A stretch of 64,000 nucleotides of DNA from Bradyrhizobium jicamae (GTDB lineage: Bacteria; Pseudomonadota; Alphaproteobacteria; Rhizobiales; Xanthobacteraceae). This document shows positions 52,382 through 61,588 of this stretch, piece by piece. The DNA lies in contig NZ_JAFCKQ010000001.1 of NCBI RefSeq assembly GCF_018130215.1, positions 62,001 through 126,000 of the forward strand, read 5' to 3'. Both the position numbers and the translations under genes were made by a program. Numbering within the stretch: the stretch's first letter is position 1; the number at the start of each line of letters is the position of its first letter. The notes under the pieces are model-generated. The model was given only the letters and a program-made list of their open reading frames with translations, did not search any database and had not been told where the DNA came from.

Positions 52382-53572
52382 TTGTCACCTCGCACAAGCC
52401 TCGTCGGCGTTGTCGCCCTCATCGCGCTCGCCGCCCCGTCGATCGCACCGTCCTTCGCAAACGACACCGCTATCAAACTAGGAAACACCGCGCCCTACAG
52501 CGGCCCGGCCTCGGCCTACGGCACGATCGGACGCGCCGAGGCGGCCTATTTCCAGATGCTGAACGATCAGGGCGGCATCAACGGCCGCAAGATCGAATTT
52601 GAAACCCTCGACGATGCTTATTCGCCGTCGAAGACCGTCGAGCAGACGCGCAAGCTGGTCGAGCAGGACGAGGTGCTCGCGCTCTTCAGTTCGGTCGGCA
52701 CCGCGCCCAACATCGCCGTGCAGAAGTATCTCAACATCAAGCACGTGCCGCAGCTGTTCGTGTCGTCAGGCGCGACGCGCTGGAACGATCCGAAGCAGTT
52801 CCCCTGGACGGTCGGCTTCAACCCGACCTACGAGCTCGAGGGCAGGCTGTACGCAAGATATGTCCTGACGACCAAGCCGGACGCCAAGATCGCCGTCATC
52901 ACGCCGAACGAGGATGCCGGCAAGGATTATCTGAAGGGCTTCAAGGATGGCCTCGGCGAGCATGTCGGCCAGATCGTTGCGGAGACGACTTATCTCACGA
53001 GCGACCCGACCATCGATTCCCAGATGGTGACGATGCGCGAGTCCGGCGCCGACGTGTTCTTCGCCGAGGCGACGCCGAAATTCGCAGCCCAGGCGCTGCG
53101 CAAGGCCGCCAGCATGGGCTGGAAGCCGCTGACCATCCTGCCGTCGGTCTCCAACTCGGTGTCGGCCGTGCTTGAACCGGCGGGTCTGGAGAATGTGGTC
53201 GGCGTCGTGACCGGGCTCTACCTGAAAGATCCGACCGATCCGCGCTGGGCCGATGATCCCGGCCAGAAGGAGTTTGCGGCCTGGATGAAGAGGTACCAGC
53301 CGAACGCCAGCGCCGGCGATCTGTTCAACGTGCAGGGCTACACCGTCGCGCAGGTGATGACCGCGGTGCTGAAGAATTGCAACGGCGACTACAGCCGCGA
53401 CAACATCATCAAGCAGGCTGCCAACCTGAAGGCGCTGGAGCTGCCGATGCTGCTGCCGGGCATCAAGGTCCAGACCGAGCCGGACAATGTGACGCCGATC
53501 CGGCAGATCCAGATGGCGCGGTTCGACGGCAAGTCCTGGGCACTGTTCGGCGACGTGCTCAGCGACAAGTAG
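52382..53572 (+). CDS. branched-chain amino acid type ABC transporter substrate-binding protein
   Basis: A type-1 periplasmic binding protein of the LivJ/LivK class, about 396 residues. Signal peptide at about 1-24 (hydrophobic LVGVVALIALAAPSIAPSFA), then mature KLGNTAPYSGPASAYGTIGRAEAAYFQMLNDQGGINGRKI and KTVEQTRKLVEQDEVLALFSS. No permease or ATPase gene is adjacent, so it is an orphan binding protein. The start is uncertain: I take TTG 52382 because AAGGAAA is ideally spaced and the signal peptide follows directly; in-frame GTG 52190 and ATGs at 52301, 52304 and 52340 would add a basic, non-signal extension. The upstream 52111-52381 has no other gene that I can support. Confidence 0.85.
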   Translation: MSPRTSLVGVVALIALAAPSIAPSFANDTAIKLGNTAPYSGPASAYGTIGRAEAAYFQMLNDQGGINGRKIEFETLDDAYSPSKTVEQTRKLVEQDEVLALFSSVGTAPNIAVQKYLNIKHVPQLFVSSGATRWNDPKQFPWTVGFNPTYELEGRLYARYVLTTKPDAKIAVITPNEDAGKDYLKGFKDGLGEHVGQIVAETTYLTSDPTIDSQMVTMRESGADVFFAEATPKFAAQALRKAASMGWKPLTILPSVSNSVSAVLEPAGLENVVGVVTGLYLKDPTDPRWADDPGQKEFAAWMKRYQPNASAGDLFNVQGYTVAQVMTAVLKNCNGDYSRDNIIKQAANLKALELPMLLPGIKVQTEPDNVTPIRQIQMARFDGKSWALFGDVLSDK

Positions 53573-53586
53573 TCAAACAAGCGCAA

Positions 53587-53618
53587 ACCGGGCCTTCCGG
53601 CAGAGCGGAAGGCCCGGT
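53587..53618. terminator. bidirectional terminator-type hairpin
   Basis: Perfect 13-base arms (ACCGGGCCTTCCG and its complement) at 53587-53599 and 53606-53618, 6-base loop. It sits 14 bases after the substrate-binding protein stop and 14 before the end of the convergent korB gene, so it can end transcription from both. Very GC-rich; no long T-run. Confidence 0.7.
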
Positions 53619-53632
53619 GCGATAGTCGTGGC

Positions 53633-54688
53633 TCAGCGCAGGCTGGCGTTGATCTTGTCGAGCACTCCAGAGCCGGGGCACAGCGCCACTTCGTCGAGTG
53701 TGTTGAGCGGCGTCTCGACGGTGTCGAGATGGGTGTGCAGGTCCTCGGCATCCGGATCGACATAGAGCAGGCCGGTGACGATCTGGCCCTTGGCCGCATG
53801 CTTCTGCAGGAAGGTCATGGCGCCCAGGCGGTCATGCGGATCGTAGTCGGCATCGAGCTTGCGCAACGCGAGCTTGGTGCCGTCATGCTGTTCGACCACC
53901 TGCACCGTGCCCGGCGCGTAGTCGACGTTGATCGGCTCGCGGCCGACCACCACGTCGAGGCGGTTCACCGCGTCATTGTGCTCGCGGACATAATCGAAGC
54001 TCTTGGTTGATCCGGCGTGATTGTTGAAGGCGATGCAGGGGCTGATCACGTCGATGAAGGACGCGCCCTTGTGGCGGATCGCGGCGGCGATCAGCGGTAC
54101 CAGCTGCGTCTTGTCCCCGGAGAAGCTGCGCGCCACGAAGGTCGCGCCAAGCTGCAGTGCGATCGCGACGAGGTCGATCGCGTTGTCGGTGTTGGTGACG
54201 CCCTTCTTCGACTTCGAGCCGCGATCGGCGGTCGCCGAGAACTGCCCCTTGGTCAGGCCGTACACGCCGTTGTTCTCGACGATGTAGGTCATGTTGACGG
54301 CCCGCCGGATCGAATGTGCGAATTGGCCGAAGCCGATCGAGGCGGAATCGCCGTCACCAGACACTCCAAGATAGATCAGGTCGCGATTGGCGAGGTTGGC
54401 GCCGGTCAGGACCGACGGCATGCGGCCGTGCACCGAGTTGAAGCCGTGCGAATTGCCGAGGAAGTAGTCCGGCGTCTTCGACGAGCAACCGATGCCGGAG
54501 ATCTTGGCTACCCGGTGCGGCTCTATCGAGAGCTCGTAGCAGGCCTCGATGATCGAGGCGGTGATCGAGTCGTGGCCGCAGCCGGCGCACAGCGTCGAGA
54601 TCTTGCCCTCGTAATCGCGATGGGTGTAGCCGAGTTCGTTCTTCTTCAGGCCGGGATGATGGAATTTCGGCTTTGCAATGTAGGTCAT
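53633..54688 (-). CDS. korB: 2-oxoacid:acceptor oxidoreductase subunit beta (2-oxoglutarate ferredoxin oxidoreductase type)
   Basis: The thiamine-diphosphate subunit of a 2-oxoacid ferredoxin oxidoreductase; converts a 2-oxoacid (probably 2-oxoglutarate) and CoA to acyl-CoA with reduction of iron-sulfur centres. 351 residues: cysteine pair LCAGCGHDSI at about 33-42, GCSSKTPDYF, and the TPP/Mg motif GDGDSASIGFGQF followed by VENNGVYGLTKGQ. No C-terminal ferredoxin extension. It overlaps korA by 4 bases. Confidence 0.93.
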   Translation of the reverse strand: MTYIAKPKFHHPGLKKNELGYTHRDYEGKISTLCAGCGHDSITASIIEACYELSIEPHRVAKISGIGCSSKTPDYFLGNSHGFNSVHGRMPSVLTGANLANRDLIYLGVSGDGDSASIGFGQFAHSIRRAVNMTYIVENNGVYGLTKGQFSATADRGSKSKKGVTNTDNAIDLVAIALQLGATFVARSFSGDKTQLVPLIAAAIRHKGASFIDVISPCIAFNNHAGSTKSFDYVREHNDAVNRLDVVVGREPINVDYAPGTVQVVEQHDGTKLALRKLDADYDPHDRLGAMTFLQKHAAKGQIVTGLLYVDPDAEDLHTHLDTVETPLNTLDEVALCPGSGVLDKINASLR

Positions 54689-56532
54689 GACACGGCCTTG
54701 CGGAGAGGGGTGACCTTGAGATGGTCCTGATGGTCGCCGATCGCGTTCGCGATGAAGCGGGCGGTGATCGGCGTACCGTCATAGTGCAGGATCGGCACCA
54801 GCCGGACCGGATCGATCCCGTTTTCGTTGACGATCAGCTGGCGGAGCTGCGCATCACGGTTCTGCTCGACGACGTAGACGAAGTCGTGATCGGCGATGAA
54901 ACTCGCGACGCTGGAGTGGAACGGAAAGGCCCGGATCCGCAGGCGGTCGAGCTGATGGCCGCGTGCCTCCAAGAGGCCGATTGCCTCGTCCATCGCCGGC
55001 GACGTGGAGCCGAAATAGATTACGCCGTATTTGGTTGGCTTCGCCGCATTGGCCTGCAACGGCCGCGGCACCAAGTCCTGCGCGGTCTCGAACTTGCGCA
55101 CCAGGCGCTGCATGTTGTCGGCATAGACGGCGCCTTCCTCCGAATACCGCGCGTAGCGGTCGCGCGACGTGCCGCGGGTGAAGTAGGAGCCCTTGGTCGG
55201 GTGAGCGCCGGGATAGGTGCGGTAGGGGATGCCGTCGCCGTCGACGTCGAGATAGCGGCCGAAGTCGCGGCCTTCGTCGAGCATCTCTGCGGTCATCACC
55301 TTTCCGCGGTCATATTGCCGTGCGTCGTCCCACTTCAGCGGGCGGCACAGCCGGTGGTTCATGCCGATGTCCAGATCGAGCATCAGGAAGATCGTGGTCT
55401 GCAGCCGCTCGGCAAGATCGAAGGCGGCCGCGGCGAATTCGAAAGCCTCGGCCGGATCTTCCGGGAACAACAGCACATGCTTGGTGTCGCCGTGCGAGGC
55501 ATAGGCGCAGGCGATGACGTCGCATTGCTGGGTTCGGGTCGGCATGCCGGTCGAGGGGCCGGCGCGCTGGATGTTCATGATCACGGCAGGGATTTCGGCG
55601 AAATAGGACAGGCCGATGAACTCGGTCATCAGCGAGATGCCCGGACCTGACGTCGCGGTGAAGGCGCGCGCGCCGTTCCAGGATGCACCGATCACGATGC
55701 CGATCGAGGCTAACTCGTCCTCGCCCTGCACGATGGCATATTTCGCCTTTCCGTTTTCGGGATCGTGGCGATACCTCTTGCAATGGCTGGTGAAGGCTTC
55801 CGCCACCGACGATGATGGCGTGATCGGATACCAGGCGCAAACGGTGGCGCCGCCATAGACGGCGCCGAGCGCCGCCGCGCTGTTGCCTTCGAGGAAGATG
55901 CGGTCGCCGACCTTGTCGGACTTCCTGACGCGCAGCCCGATCGGGCATTTCAGGTTCTGCAGCGCCCAGTCGCGGCCGAGATGCAGCGCATGGACGTTGG
56001 AGGACAGGAGCTTCTCCTTGCCCTTGTATTGCTCGCCGATCAGCAGTTCGACCACCTTGGGGTCGAGGTCCAGCAGCGCGCACAGTGCGCCGAGATAAAT
56101 GATGTTCTTGAACAGCTGGCGCTGCCGCGGATCTGAATAGGTCGAGTTGGTGATCGCGGTCAGCGGCACGCCGATGACCGTGATGTCCTCGCGGAATTTC
56201 GACGTCGGCATCGGCTTGGTCGAATCGTAGAACAGATAGCCGCCGGGCTCGATCGAGGCGACGTCCTTGTCCCAGGTCTGCGGGTTCATCGCGACCATCA
56301 TGTCGACGCCGCCGCGGGCGCCGAGATGGCCTTGCTCGGTGACGCGCACCTCGTACCAGGTCGGCAGGCCCTGGATGTTGGAGGGGAAGATATTGCGTGG
56401 CGAGACCGGAACGCCGTGGCGCAGGATCGAACGCGCGAACAGTTCGTTGGCGGACGCCGAGCCCGAACCGTTGACGTTGGCGAAGCGGACGACGAAGTCG
56501 TTTACGCTGCTGAGCGGGCTTTGGACTGACAT
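54685..56532 (-). CDS. korA: 2-oxoacid:acceptor oxidoreductase subunit alpha (fused gamma-alpha)
   Basis: 615 residues. The N-terminal gamma-type domain (about 12-190) begins VVRFANVNGSGSASANELFAR and contains GLPTWYEVRV and LGARGGVDMMVAMNP. The C-terminal alpha domain starts at GNSAAALGAVYGG with the YPITPSS motif of KorA/PorA enzymes and GEDELASIGIVIGASWNGARAFTATSGPG. The ATG at 56532 overlaps the upstream flavoprotein gene by 31 bases; it is chosen because the family N-terminus starts here. It works with KorB. Confidence 0.93.
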   Translation of the reverse strand: MSVQSPLSSVNDFVVRFANVNGSGSASANELFARSILRHGVPVSPRNIFPSNIQGLPTWYEVRVTEQGHLGARGGVDMMVAMNPQTWDKDVASIEPGGYLFYDSTKPMPTSKFREDITVIGVPLTAITNSTYSDPRQRQLFKNIIYLGALCALLDLDPKVVELLIGEQYKGKEKLLSSNVHALHLGRDWALQNLKCPIGLRVRKSDKVGDRIFLEGNSAAALGAVYGGATVCAWYPITPSSSVAEAFTSHCKRYRHDPENGKAKYAIVQGEDELASIGIVIGASWNGARAFTATSGPGISLMTEFIGLSYFAEIPAVIMNIQRAGPSTGMPTRTQQCDVIACAYASHGDTKHVLLFPEDPAEAFEFAAAAFDLAERLQTTIFLMLDLDIGMNHRLCRPLKWDDARQYDRGKVMTAEMLDEGRDFGRYLDVDGDGIPYRTYPGAHPTKGSYFTRGTSRDRYARYSEEGAVYADNMQRLVRKFETAQDLVPRPLQANAAKPTKYGVIYFGSTSPAMDEAIGLLEARGHQLDRLRIRAFPFHSSVASFIADHDFVYVVEQNRDAQLRQLIVNENGIDPVRLVPILHYDGTPITARFIANAIGDHQDHLKVTPLRKAVS

Positions 56533-58301
56533 GTTGAACCTGCGTGAGCCATATCGATGAGGTATTTCTGCATGTCCCAGGCGCCGGTCGGGCAGCGCTC
56601 GGCACACAGCCCGCAATGCAGGCAGACGTCTTCGTCCTTCACCATGACGCGGCCGGTCTTCAGGTCGCCGGAGACATAGAGTGCCTGGTCGTGGTGCGGC
56701 GAGGGTGCTTTCAGGCGCTGCCGCACGTCATCCTCTTCGCCGTTCTGGGTGAAGGTGATGCAGTCCATCGGACAGATGTCGACGCAGGCGTCGCATTCGA
56801 TGCAGAGCGGGGCGGAAAATATCGTCTGCACGTCGCAGTTCAGGCAGCGCTGCGCCTCGCCGAGCGCGAGCTTGAGGTCGTAGCCGAGTTCGACCTCGGT
56901 ACGGATGTCCTTCAGCGCGATCACCTTGTCGCGATGCGGCACCTTGAAGCGCTTGTCGGCGGAGATGTCGTTGTCGTAGCTCCACTCGTGGATGCCCATC
57001 TTCTGCGAGGAGACGTGCACCTCGGGCAGTGGACGCTCGGTGATGTCCTCGCCGGACAACATGCGGTGGATCGAGAGCGCGGCGTCATGGCCGTGCGCCA
57101 CCGCCCAGATGATGTTCTTCGGCCCGAACGCCGCGTCGCCGCCGAAGAACACCTTCGGGTTGGTCGACACGAACGTGCCGGGATCGACCTTCGGCATGTG
57201 CCATTTGTCGAATTCGATGCCGCAATCGGCTTCGATCCAGGGGAACGCGTTCTCCTGGCCGACCGCGACCAGCACATCGTCGCAGGGAATGGTCTGATCG
57301 GCTTCGCCCGAGGGCACCAGATTGCGGCGGCCTTTCGCGTCGTATTCGGCCTTGACGTGCTGGAAGGTGACGCCAATGAGCTTGCCGCTGACATGCTTGA
57401 ACGCCACCGGCACCATGTAGTTGAGGATCGGAATATCCTCGTGGAGCGCGTCCTCCTTCTCCCATGGCGAGGCCTTCATCTCCTCGAAGCCGGAGCGGAC
57501 GATCACCTTGACGCTCTCGCCACCAAGGCGGCGGGCGGTGCGGCAGCAATCCATCGCGGTGTTGCCGCCGCCAAGCACGATGACGCGTTTGCCGATTTTG
57601 TCGACATGGCCGAACGACACGTTGGCCAGCCACTCGATGCCGATATGGATGTTGGCGGCGGCTTCCTTGCGGCCGGGAATGTCGAGTTCGCGGCCGCGCG
57701 GCGCGCCGCTTCCGATGAAGATCGCGTCATAGTTCTCGCCGAGCAGCTGCTTCAGGCTGTCGACGCGCTGGCCGCCCTTGAACTCGACGCCGAGGTTCAG
57801 GATGTAGTCGGTCTCCTCGTCGATCACGCTGTCTGGCAGCCGGAATTTCGGGATCTGGCTGCGCATCATGCCGCCGGCCTTCGGATCGCCGTCGAACACG
57901 GTGCAGTGATAGCCGAGCGGGGCGAGATCGCGCGCCACGGCAAGCGACGCCGGGCCGCCGCCGACCAGCGCGATGCGCTTGCCGTTCTTCGGGCCGGGCT
58001 TCGGCAGCCGATGCTTGATATCGTCCTTGAAGTCGGCGGCGACGCGCTTGAGGCGGCAGATCGCGACCGGATTGTCCTCGACGCGACCGCGGCGGCACGC
58101 CGGCTCGCAGGGACGGTCGCAGGTGCGTCCCAGGATGCCCGGGAACACGTTCGACTTCCAATTGATCATGTAGGCGTCGCTGTAACGCCCCTCAGCGATC
58201 AACCGGATGTACTCGGGAACGGGGGTGTGTGCGGGACAAGCCCATTGGCAATCGACTACTTTGTGAAAGTAGTCCGGCGCCGAGATATCAGTCGGTTTCA
58301 T
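56502..58301 (-). CDS. GltD-like FAD/NAD(P) oxidoreductase with ferredoxin clusters, KOR partner
   Basis: A 599-residue electron-transfer subunit. N-terminal Fe-S cysteines (CQWACPAHTPVPEY, GRTCDRPCEPACRRG), FAD site ALVGGGPASLAVARDLA, NAD(P) site VIVLGGGNTAMDCCRTARRL, GDAAFGPKN, then two [4Fe-4S] motifs CIECDACVDICPMD and CLHCGLCAERCPTGA at the C-terminus. By this architecture it resembles the third subunit described for a 2-oxoglutarate:NAD(P) oxidoreductase of Azoarcus (KorC), so the complex probably exchanges electrons with NAD(P) rather than only ferredoxin. First gene of the operon; its stop falls 31 bases inside korA. Confidence 0.9.
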   Translation of the reverse strand: MKPTDISAPDYFHKVVDCQWACPAHTPVPEYIRLIAEGRYSDAYMINWKSNVFPGILGRTCDRPCEPACRRGRVEDNPVAICRLKRVAADFKDDIKHRLPKPGPKNGKRIALVGGGPASLAVARDLAPLGYHCTVFDGDPKAGGMMRSQIPKFRLPDSVIDEETDYILNLGVEFKGGQRVDSLKQLLGENYDAIFIGSGAPRGRELDIPGRKEAAANIHIGIEWLANVSFGHVDKIGKRVIVLGGGNTAMDCCRTARRLGGESVKVIVRSGFEEMKASPWEKEDALHEDIPILNYMVPVAFKHVSGKLIGVTFQHVKAEYDAKGRRNLVPSGEADQTIPCDDVLVAVGQENAFPWIEADCGIEFDKWHMPKVDPGTFVSTNPKVFFGGDAAFGPKNIIWAVAHGHDAALSIHRMLSGEDITERPLPEVHVSSQKMGIHEWSYDNDISADKRFKVPHRDKVIALKDIRTEVELGYDLKLALGEAQRCLNCDVQTIFSAPLCIECDACVDICPMDCITFTQNGEEDDVRQRLKAPSPHHDQALYVSGDLKTGRVMVKDEDVCLHCGLCAERCPTGAWDMQKYLIDMAHAGSTCQSKARSAA

Positions 58302-58507
58302 TCCTACCTTTGACCCGCGCGAAAAATGCCTGACCTTGCGCGGCCTTATCGTTGATGACGAACGCTCACGCGACGTTGTTGTGGTTTTTAAATTGGATCA
58401 TAGGCTTATCTTATTAGAGCCGTTCCAGTGAAGGCAAAGGCAAATTTGCGCGATCATCCGCTTTCGCGTGTCTGATGTGCGTCTAGCGTTAATCTCGCTG
58501 GTTTCCC

Positions 58508-58540
58508 ATGTGGCAGTGCAGCATGCGTGCGCTGCCACAT
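58508..58540. terminator. hairpin downstream of the EthD-like gene
   Basis: Nine-base arms (ATGTGGCAG and complement) at 58508-58516 and 58532-58540 with a 15-base loop, 8 bases past the minus-strand gene stop at 58548. No T-run, so termination is only suggested. The rest of 58302-58507 is AT-richer, including GGTTTTTAAATTGGATCATA at 58384-58403. It should contain the promoter of the KOR operon, but I cannot assign one. Confidence 0.4.
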
Positions 58541-58547
58541 CGTCGCA

Positions 58548-59219
58548 TCAGCGGCGCGGAAGATCGCTCTTCGCCAGATCCCAGAGCAGGCGATAGATGC
58601 CGCTCGTGACGATCAGTGGCTTGAATGCGGCGTTGCCGGCGAAGCGCGCCGCCGCGGCGGGAACGGCACCGACATCTGTGGCGTCGATCAGCACGAACCA
58701 GTCGCCGGCGCCGGGATCAGCCTTCGCGGCGTCCGAGGTGAGCGGCTTCGACAGCGCCGGATCGTTCTCCAGGAGATGCATCGAGATGACGCCGTCGAGC
58801 TTCGACGGATCGAACTGCTCGCGCGTCGCGTCGCGCAACTTGTCAGCGCCGCCGCCGGGCGGACGCAGGCGGATGATGCCGAGCACAGCACCACGTCCGG
58901 TGCCGCGGCTGAGCGTGATGCGCGCAACGCCGCGGATCATGTTCTCGAAACGTGCGATGTTGGCCTTCGACCATTCGGTCTGGCTGGCGAGAGCTTTGCG
59001 ATAGGCCGGGCTGTCGAGCACGTCGAAGGTCTCGGTCGAGTACAGGCTCAGATATTTCGGCTTCCCTTCATGGGCGACGTAGCGGCGCGCTTCCAGGAAG
59101 CCGTCGATGGCGACTCGCTCCTCGATATGTTCGCGGTCGTACCAGCGATTGAGTTCAGCTTCGTGTAAGGGATCGACATCCATCGATGTCAGCAGCATGC
59201 CTTGTGCGGCGATCGGCAT
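58548..59219 (-). CDS. hypothetical protein, EthD/DUF4286-like ferredoxin-fold
   Basis: A 223-residue soluble protein. The opening MLLTSMDVDPLHEAELNRWYDREHIEERVAIDGFLEARRY has the W-Y-D-x-E-H pattern of dimeric alpha/beta-barrel proteins (EthD and relatives), and a second, weaker copy may cover residues 115-220 (VLGIIRLRPP with VISMHLLENDP). The enzymatic role is unknown. ATG 59219 follows AGGAG. It is transcribed alone, divergent from the caspase-like gene. Confidence 0.65.
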   Translation of the reverse strand: MPIAAQGMLLTSMDVDPLHEAELNRWYDREHIEERVAIDGFLEARRYVAHEGKPKYLSLYSTETFDVLDSPAYRKALASQTEWSKANIARFENMIRGVARITLSRGTGRGAVLGIIRLRPPGGGADKLRDATREQFDPSKLDGVISMHLLENDPALSKPLTSDAAKADPGAGDWFVLIDATDVGAVPAAAARFAGNAAFKPLIVTSGIYRLLWDLAKSDLPRR

Positions 59220-59410
59220 CGTTTGCTCCTGCGTGCCTGTTTTGATTGCCGAATATCGCTGAAGCGGTCGGGCAACGGAAGCCGGTTCCGCGGCTCTGGT
59301 CCGGTAACGACCAAGGATTGCCACAATTACTGCAATTCTGTTCAGCACGGGTTCACGCGGGCAGGATTTCGATAGACCGCCAACAGCTAAAGAGGCCGGA
59401 AGCCGGCCAC

Positions 59411-61576
59411 ATGAGGTCTACCATGGCGCGAATAGTGTGGGCTTTGATCGTCGGTCTCCTGTCGCTGGCGTCGCTACCGGCACAGGCGCAGGACCAGGAG
59501 AAACGCCTCGCGCTCGTCATCGGCAACGGGGCCTATCAGGCCGGCGCGCTGCAGACGGCCGCTAATGATGCGGGGCTGATCGCGCAGACCTTGCAGGCGG
59601 CCGGCTTCGACGTGATCGGCGCGCGCGACCTCGACGGCGAGACGCTGCGAAAATCCTTCCGCGATTTCATCCAGAAGGTGCAGGACGCCGGCCCCAACAC
59701 GGTTGCCTTCATCTATCTCGCTGGCTACGGCGTGCAGCTCACCGGCGAGAACTACTTCGTGCCCGTCGACGCCAAAATCGCGCGCGACACCGATGTGCCG
59801 GTCGAGGCGATCAGGATATCCGACTACACGCACCAGCTCTCCGCGCTGCAGATAAAGGCCGGTGTGATCGTGCTCGATGCGGCACGCAGCAATTCCTTCG
59901 CCAAGGACAGCCAGCCGCTGGCCGGCGGCCTCGCCCTTGTCGATCCGGATCCGAAGATGCTGATCGCCTTCAACTCTGCGCCCGGCACCGTCGCCCCCGA
60001 TGGCGCGCCGCCCTACGGCCCCTACGCCCAGGCGCTGGCGGAAATGATCCGCACCGGCGGCCTCAGCCTTCCCGATGTGTTCGACCGGGTCCGGCTGCGG
60101 GTCAACGAGATGACCAAGGGTGCGCAAATCCCATGGGACGCGCAGAAGATCGATGCGCCCTTCGTGTTCTTCGAGCGCAAGCCGGATGCACCGCCGGTCC
60201 AGGCCGATGCCGCATTGCGCAGCAAGCCGATCCGCGACTACTCGGCGCAGGATGCCTATGCCGCTGCGCTGGAGCGCGACACCATGCAGGGCTACGAGGA
60301 TTACCTGCAGGTCTATCCGAGCGATCCGCTTGCCAAGCGCGTGCGCGCGATCATCGCGGCGCGGCGCGAGGCGATCACATGGCGGCGCTCCTACAATGCC
60401 GACACACCGGACGCCTACTGGTCCTATCTCCGCCGCTATCCGCGCGGCCCGCATGCCTATGATGCGCGGCGCCGGCTGGCCTATCTGTCGTCTGCGCTGG
60501 AGCCGCCCCCGCAGTTCGCGGCGATCGATTATGACGTGCCGCCGCCGCCGCCGGACGAGGTCGTCTATGTCGATCGCCCGGTGCTGTACTACGGCGACCC
60601 GGTGTTCGCCTTTGCGCCGCCGCCCCCGCCGCCGGTGTTCTTCCTGCCGCCGCCGCCCCCGGATTTCGTGGTGCTGGCGCCGCCGCCGCCGCCGATCGGC
60701 CTGTTCGTGCTGCCGAGCCCGCTGTTCGTCGCGATGCCGGCCTTCGTTGCCGCGCCGGCCTATGTCGTGCCGCCGCCGAACAACATCGTGTTCAACAACA
60801 TCCACAACACCACCATCATCAACACGGTCATCAACAACCCCAGTCCGACCCCGGCGCAGCTCGCCGCAGCCGGAGCGAGGCCGGCGCTCCCCGGTGGACC
60901 GGTCTCCGTGGCGCCGTCACTGCCACCGGCCGCGTTGCAGCGCGCGAACCTGACTCAGCCCGCGGGTCCGCAGGCCGCGCGGCCCACTGCCGCTCCCATT
61001 GCACCGGCACACACCCTGCCGGGTGCCACCAACGGGCCGCCGCTGCCGCAGACCGCGACGGCTCCCGCCGCGCGCCCCGCCGTGGGCGCAACGCCGACAG
61101 CGCCTGCAACCGGGCCTGCTGCCGGCCGGCCCGCGACCGCGCTGGCGCCTGCCAACACCCGTCCGCAGACATTGACGGCGAAACCGCCGACGGCCGGCGC
61201 CACGACGACCGCGCCTGCGACCGCAGGCAGGCCGCCGGTGACGCCACAGCAGACGCATGCCGCGACGGCACCGACCGCGAATGTGAAGCCGCCAGCGGCG
61301 CCTGCGCGGCCAGCGCCGGCAGTGCGATCAGCACCCGCGCGTGCCGCCGTGAGCCCGCCGCCGGCTGCGCGCCCGGCGCCACCGCCGCGTCCTGCCGCCC
61401 CGCCGCCGCCCCGTGCGGCAGCCGTCGCGCCGCATCCGGCTCCGGCTCCCCGTGCCGCTCCGCCGCCACCCCCGCGGCCGCAGGTGGTACAGGCTCCCCG
61501 ACCGGCGGCCCCGCCACCAAGGCCCGCTCCAGCGCGTGCGCCGCCGCCGTGCCCACCGAACAAGTGCAAGCACTGA
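59411..61576 (+). CDS. secreted caspase-fold (C14-like) protein lacking both catalytic residues
   Basis: 721 residues. A signal peptide (WALIVGLLSLASLPAQAQ) precedes a caspase p20-like domain (about 32-260): KRLALVIGNGAYQ, GFDVIGARDLDG, IYLAGYGVQLTGENYFVPVD, VIVLDAARSNSF. Catalytic positions are changed: the family SGHG histidine is Tyr106 and the DAC cysteine is Ala158, so it should be a pseudoprotease. A helical region (about 270-385, with YEDYLQVYPSDPLAKRV) and a 330-residue Pro/Ala-rich tail (PPPPP runs, NNIVFNNIHNTTIINTVINN, ending CPPNKCKH) follow. It is probably exported. ATG 59411 or 59423. The DUF1800 remnant follows 12 bases later. Confidence 0.85.
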   Translation: MRSTMARIVWALIVGLLSLASLPAQAQDQEKRLALVIGNGAYQAGALQTAANDAGLIAQTLQAAGFDVIGARDLDGETLRKSFRDFIQKVQDAGPNTVAFIYLAGYGVQLTGENYFVPVDAKIARDTDVPVEAIRISDYTHQLSALQIKAGVIVLDAARSNSFAKDSQPLAGGLALVDPDPKMLIAFNSAPGTVAPDGAPPYGPYAQALAEMIRTGGLSLPDVFDRVRLRVNEMTKGAQIPWDAQKIDAPFVFFERKPDAPPVQADAALRSKPIRDYSAQDAYAAALERDTMQGYEDYLQVYPSDPLAKRVRAIIAARREAITWRRSYNADTPDAYWSYLRRYPRGPHAYDARRRLAYLSSALEPPPQFAAIDYDVPPPPPDEVVYVDRPVLYYGDPVFAFAPPPPPPVFFLPPPPPDFVVLAPPPPPIGLFVLPSPLFVAMPAFVAAPAYVVPPPNNIVFNNIHNTTIINTVINNPSPTPAQLAAAGARPALPGGPVSVAPSLPPAALQRANLTQPAGPQAARPTAAPIAPAHTLPGATNGPPLPQTATAPAARPAVGATPTAPATGPAAGRPATALAPANTRPQTLTAKPPTAGATTTAPATAGRPPVTPQQTHAATAPTANVKPPAAPARPAPAVRSAPARAAVSPPPAARPAPPPRPAAPPPPRAAAVAPHPAPAPRAAPPPPPRPQVVQAPRPAAPPPRPAPARAPPPCPPNKCKH

Positions 61577-61588
61577 GGGTGGGGCGCC

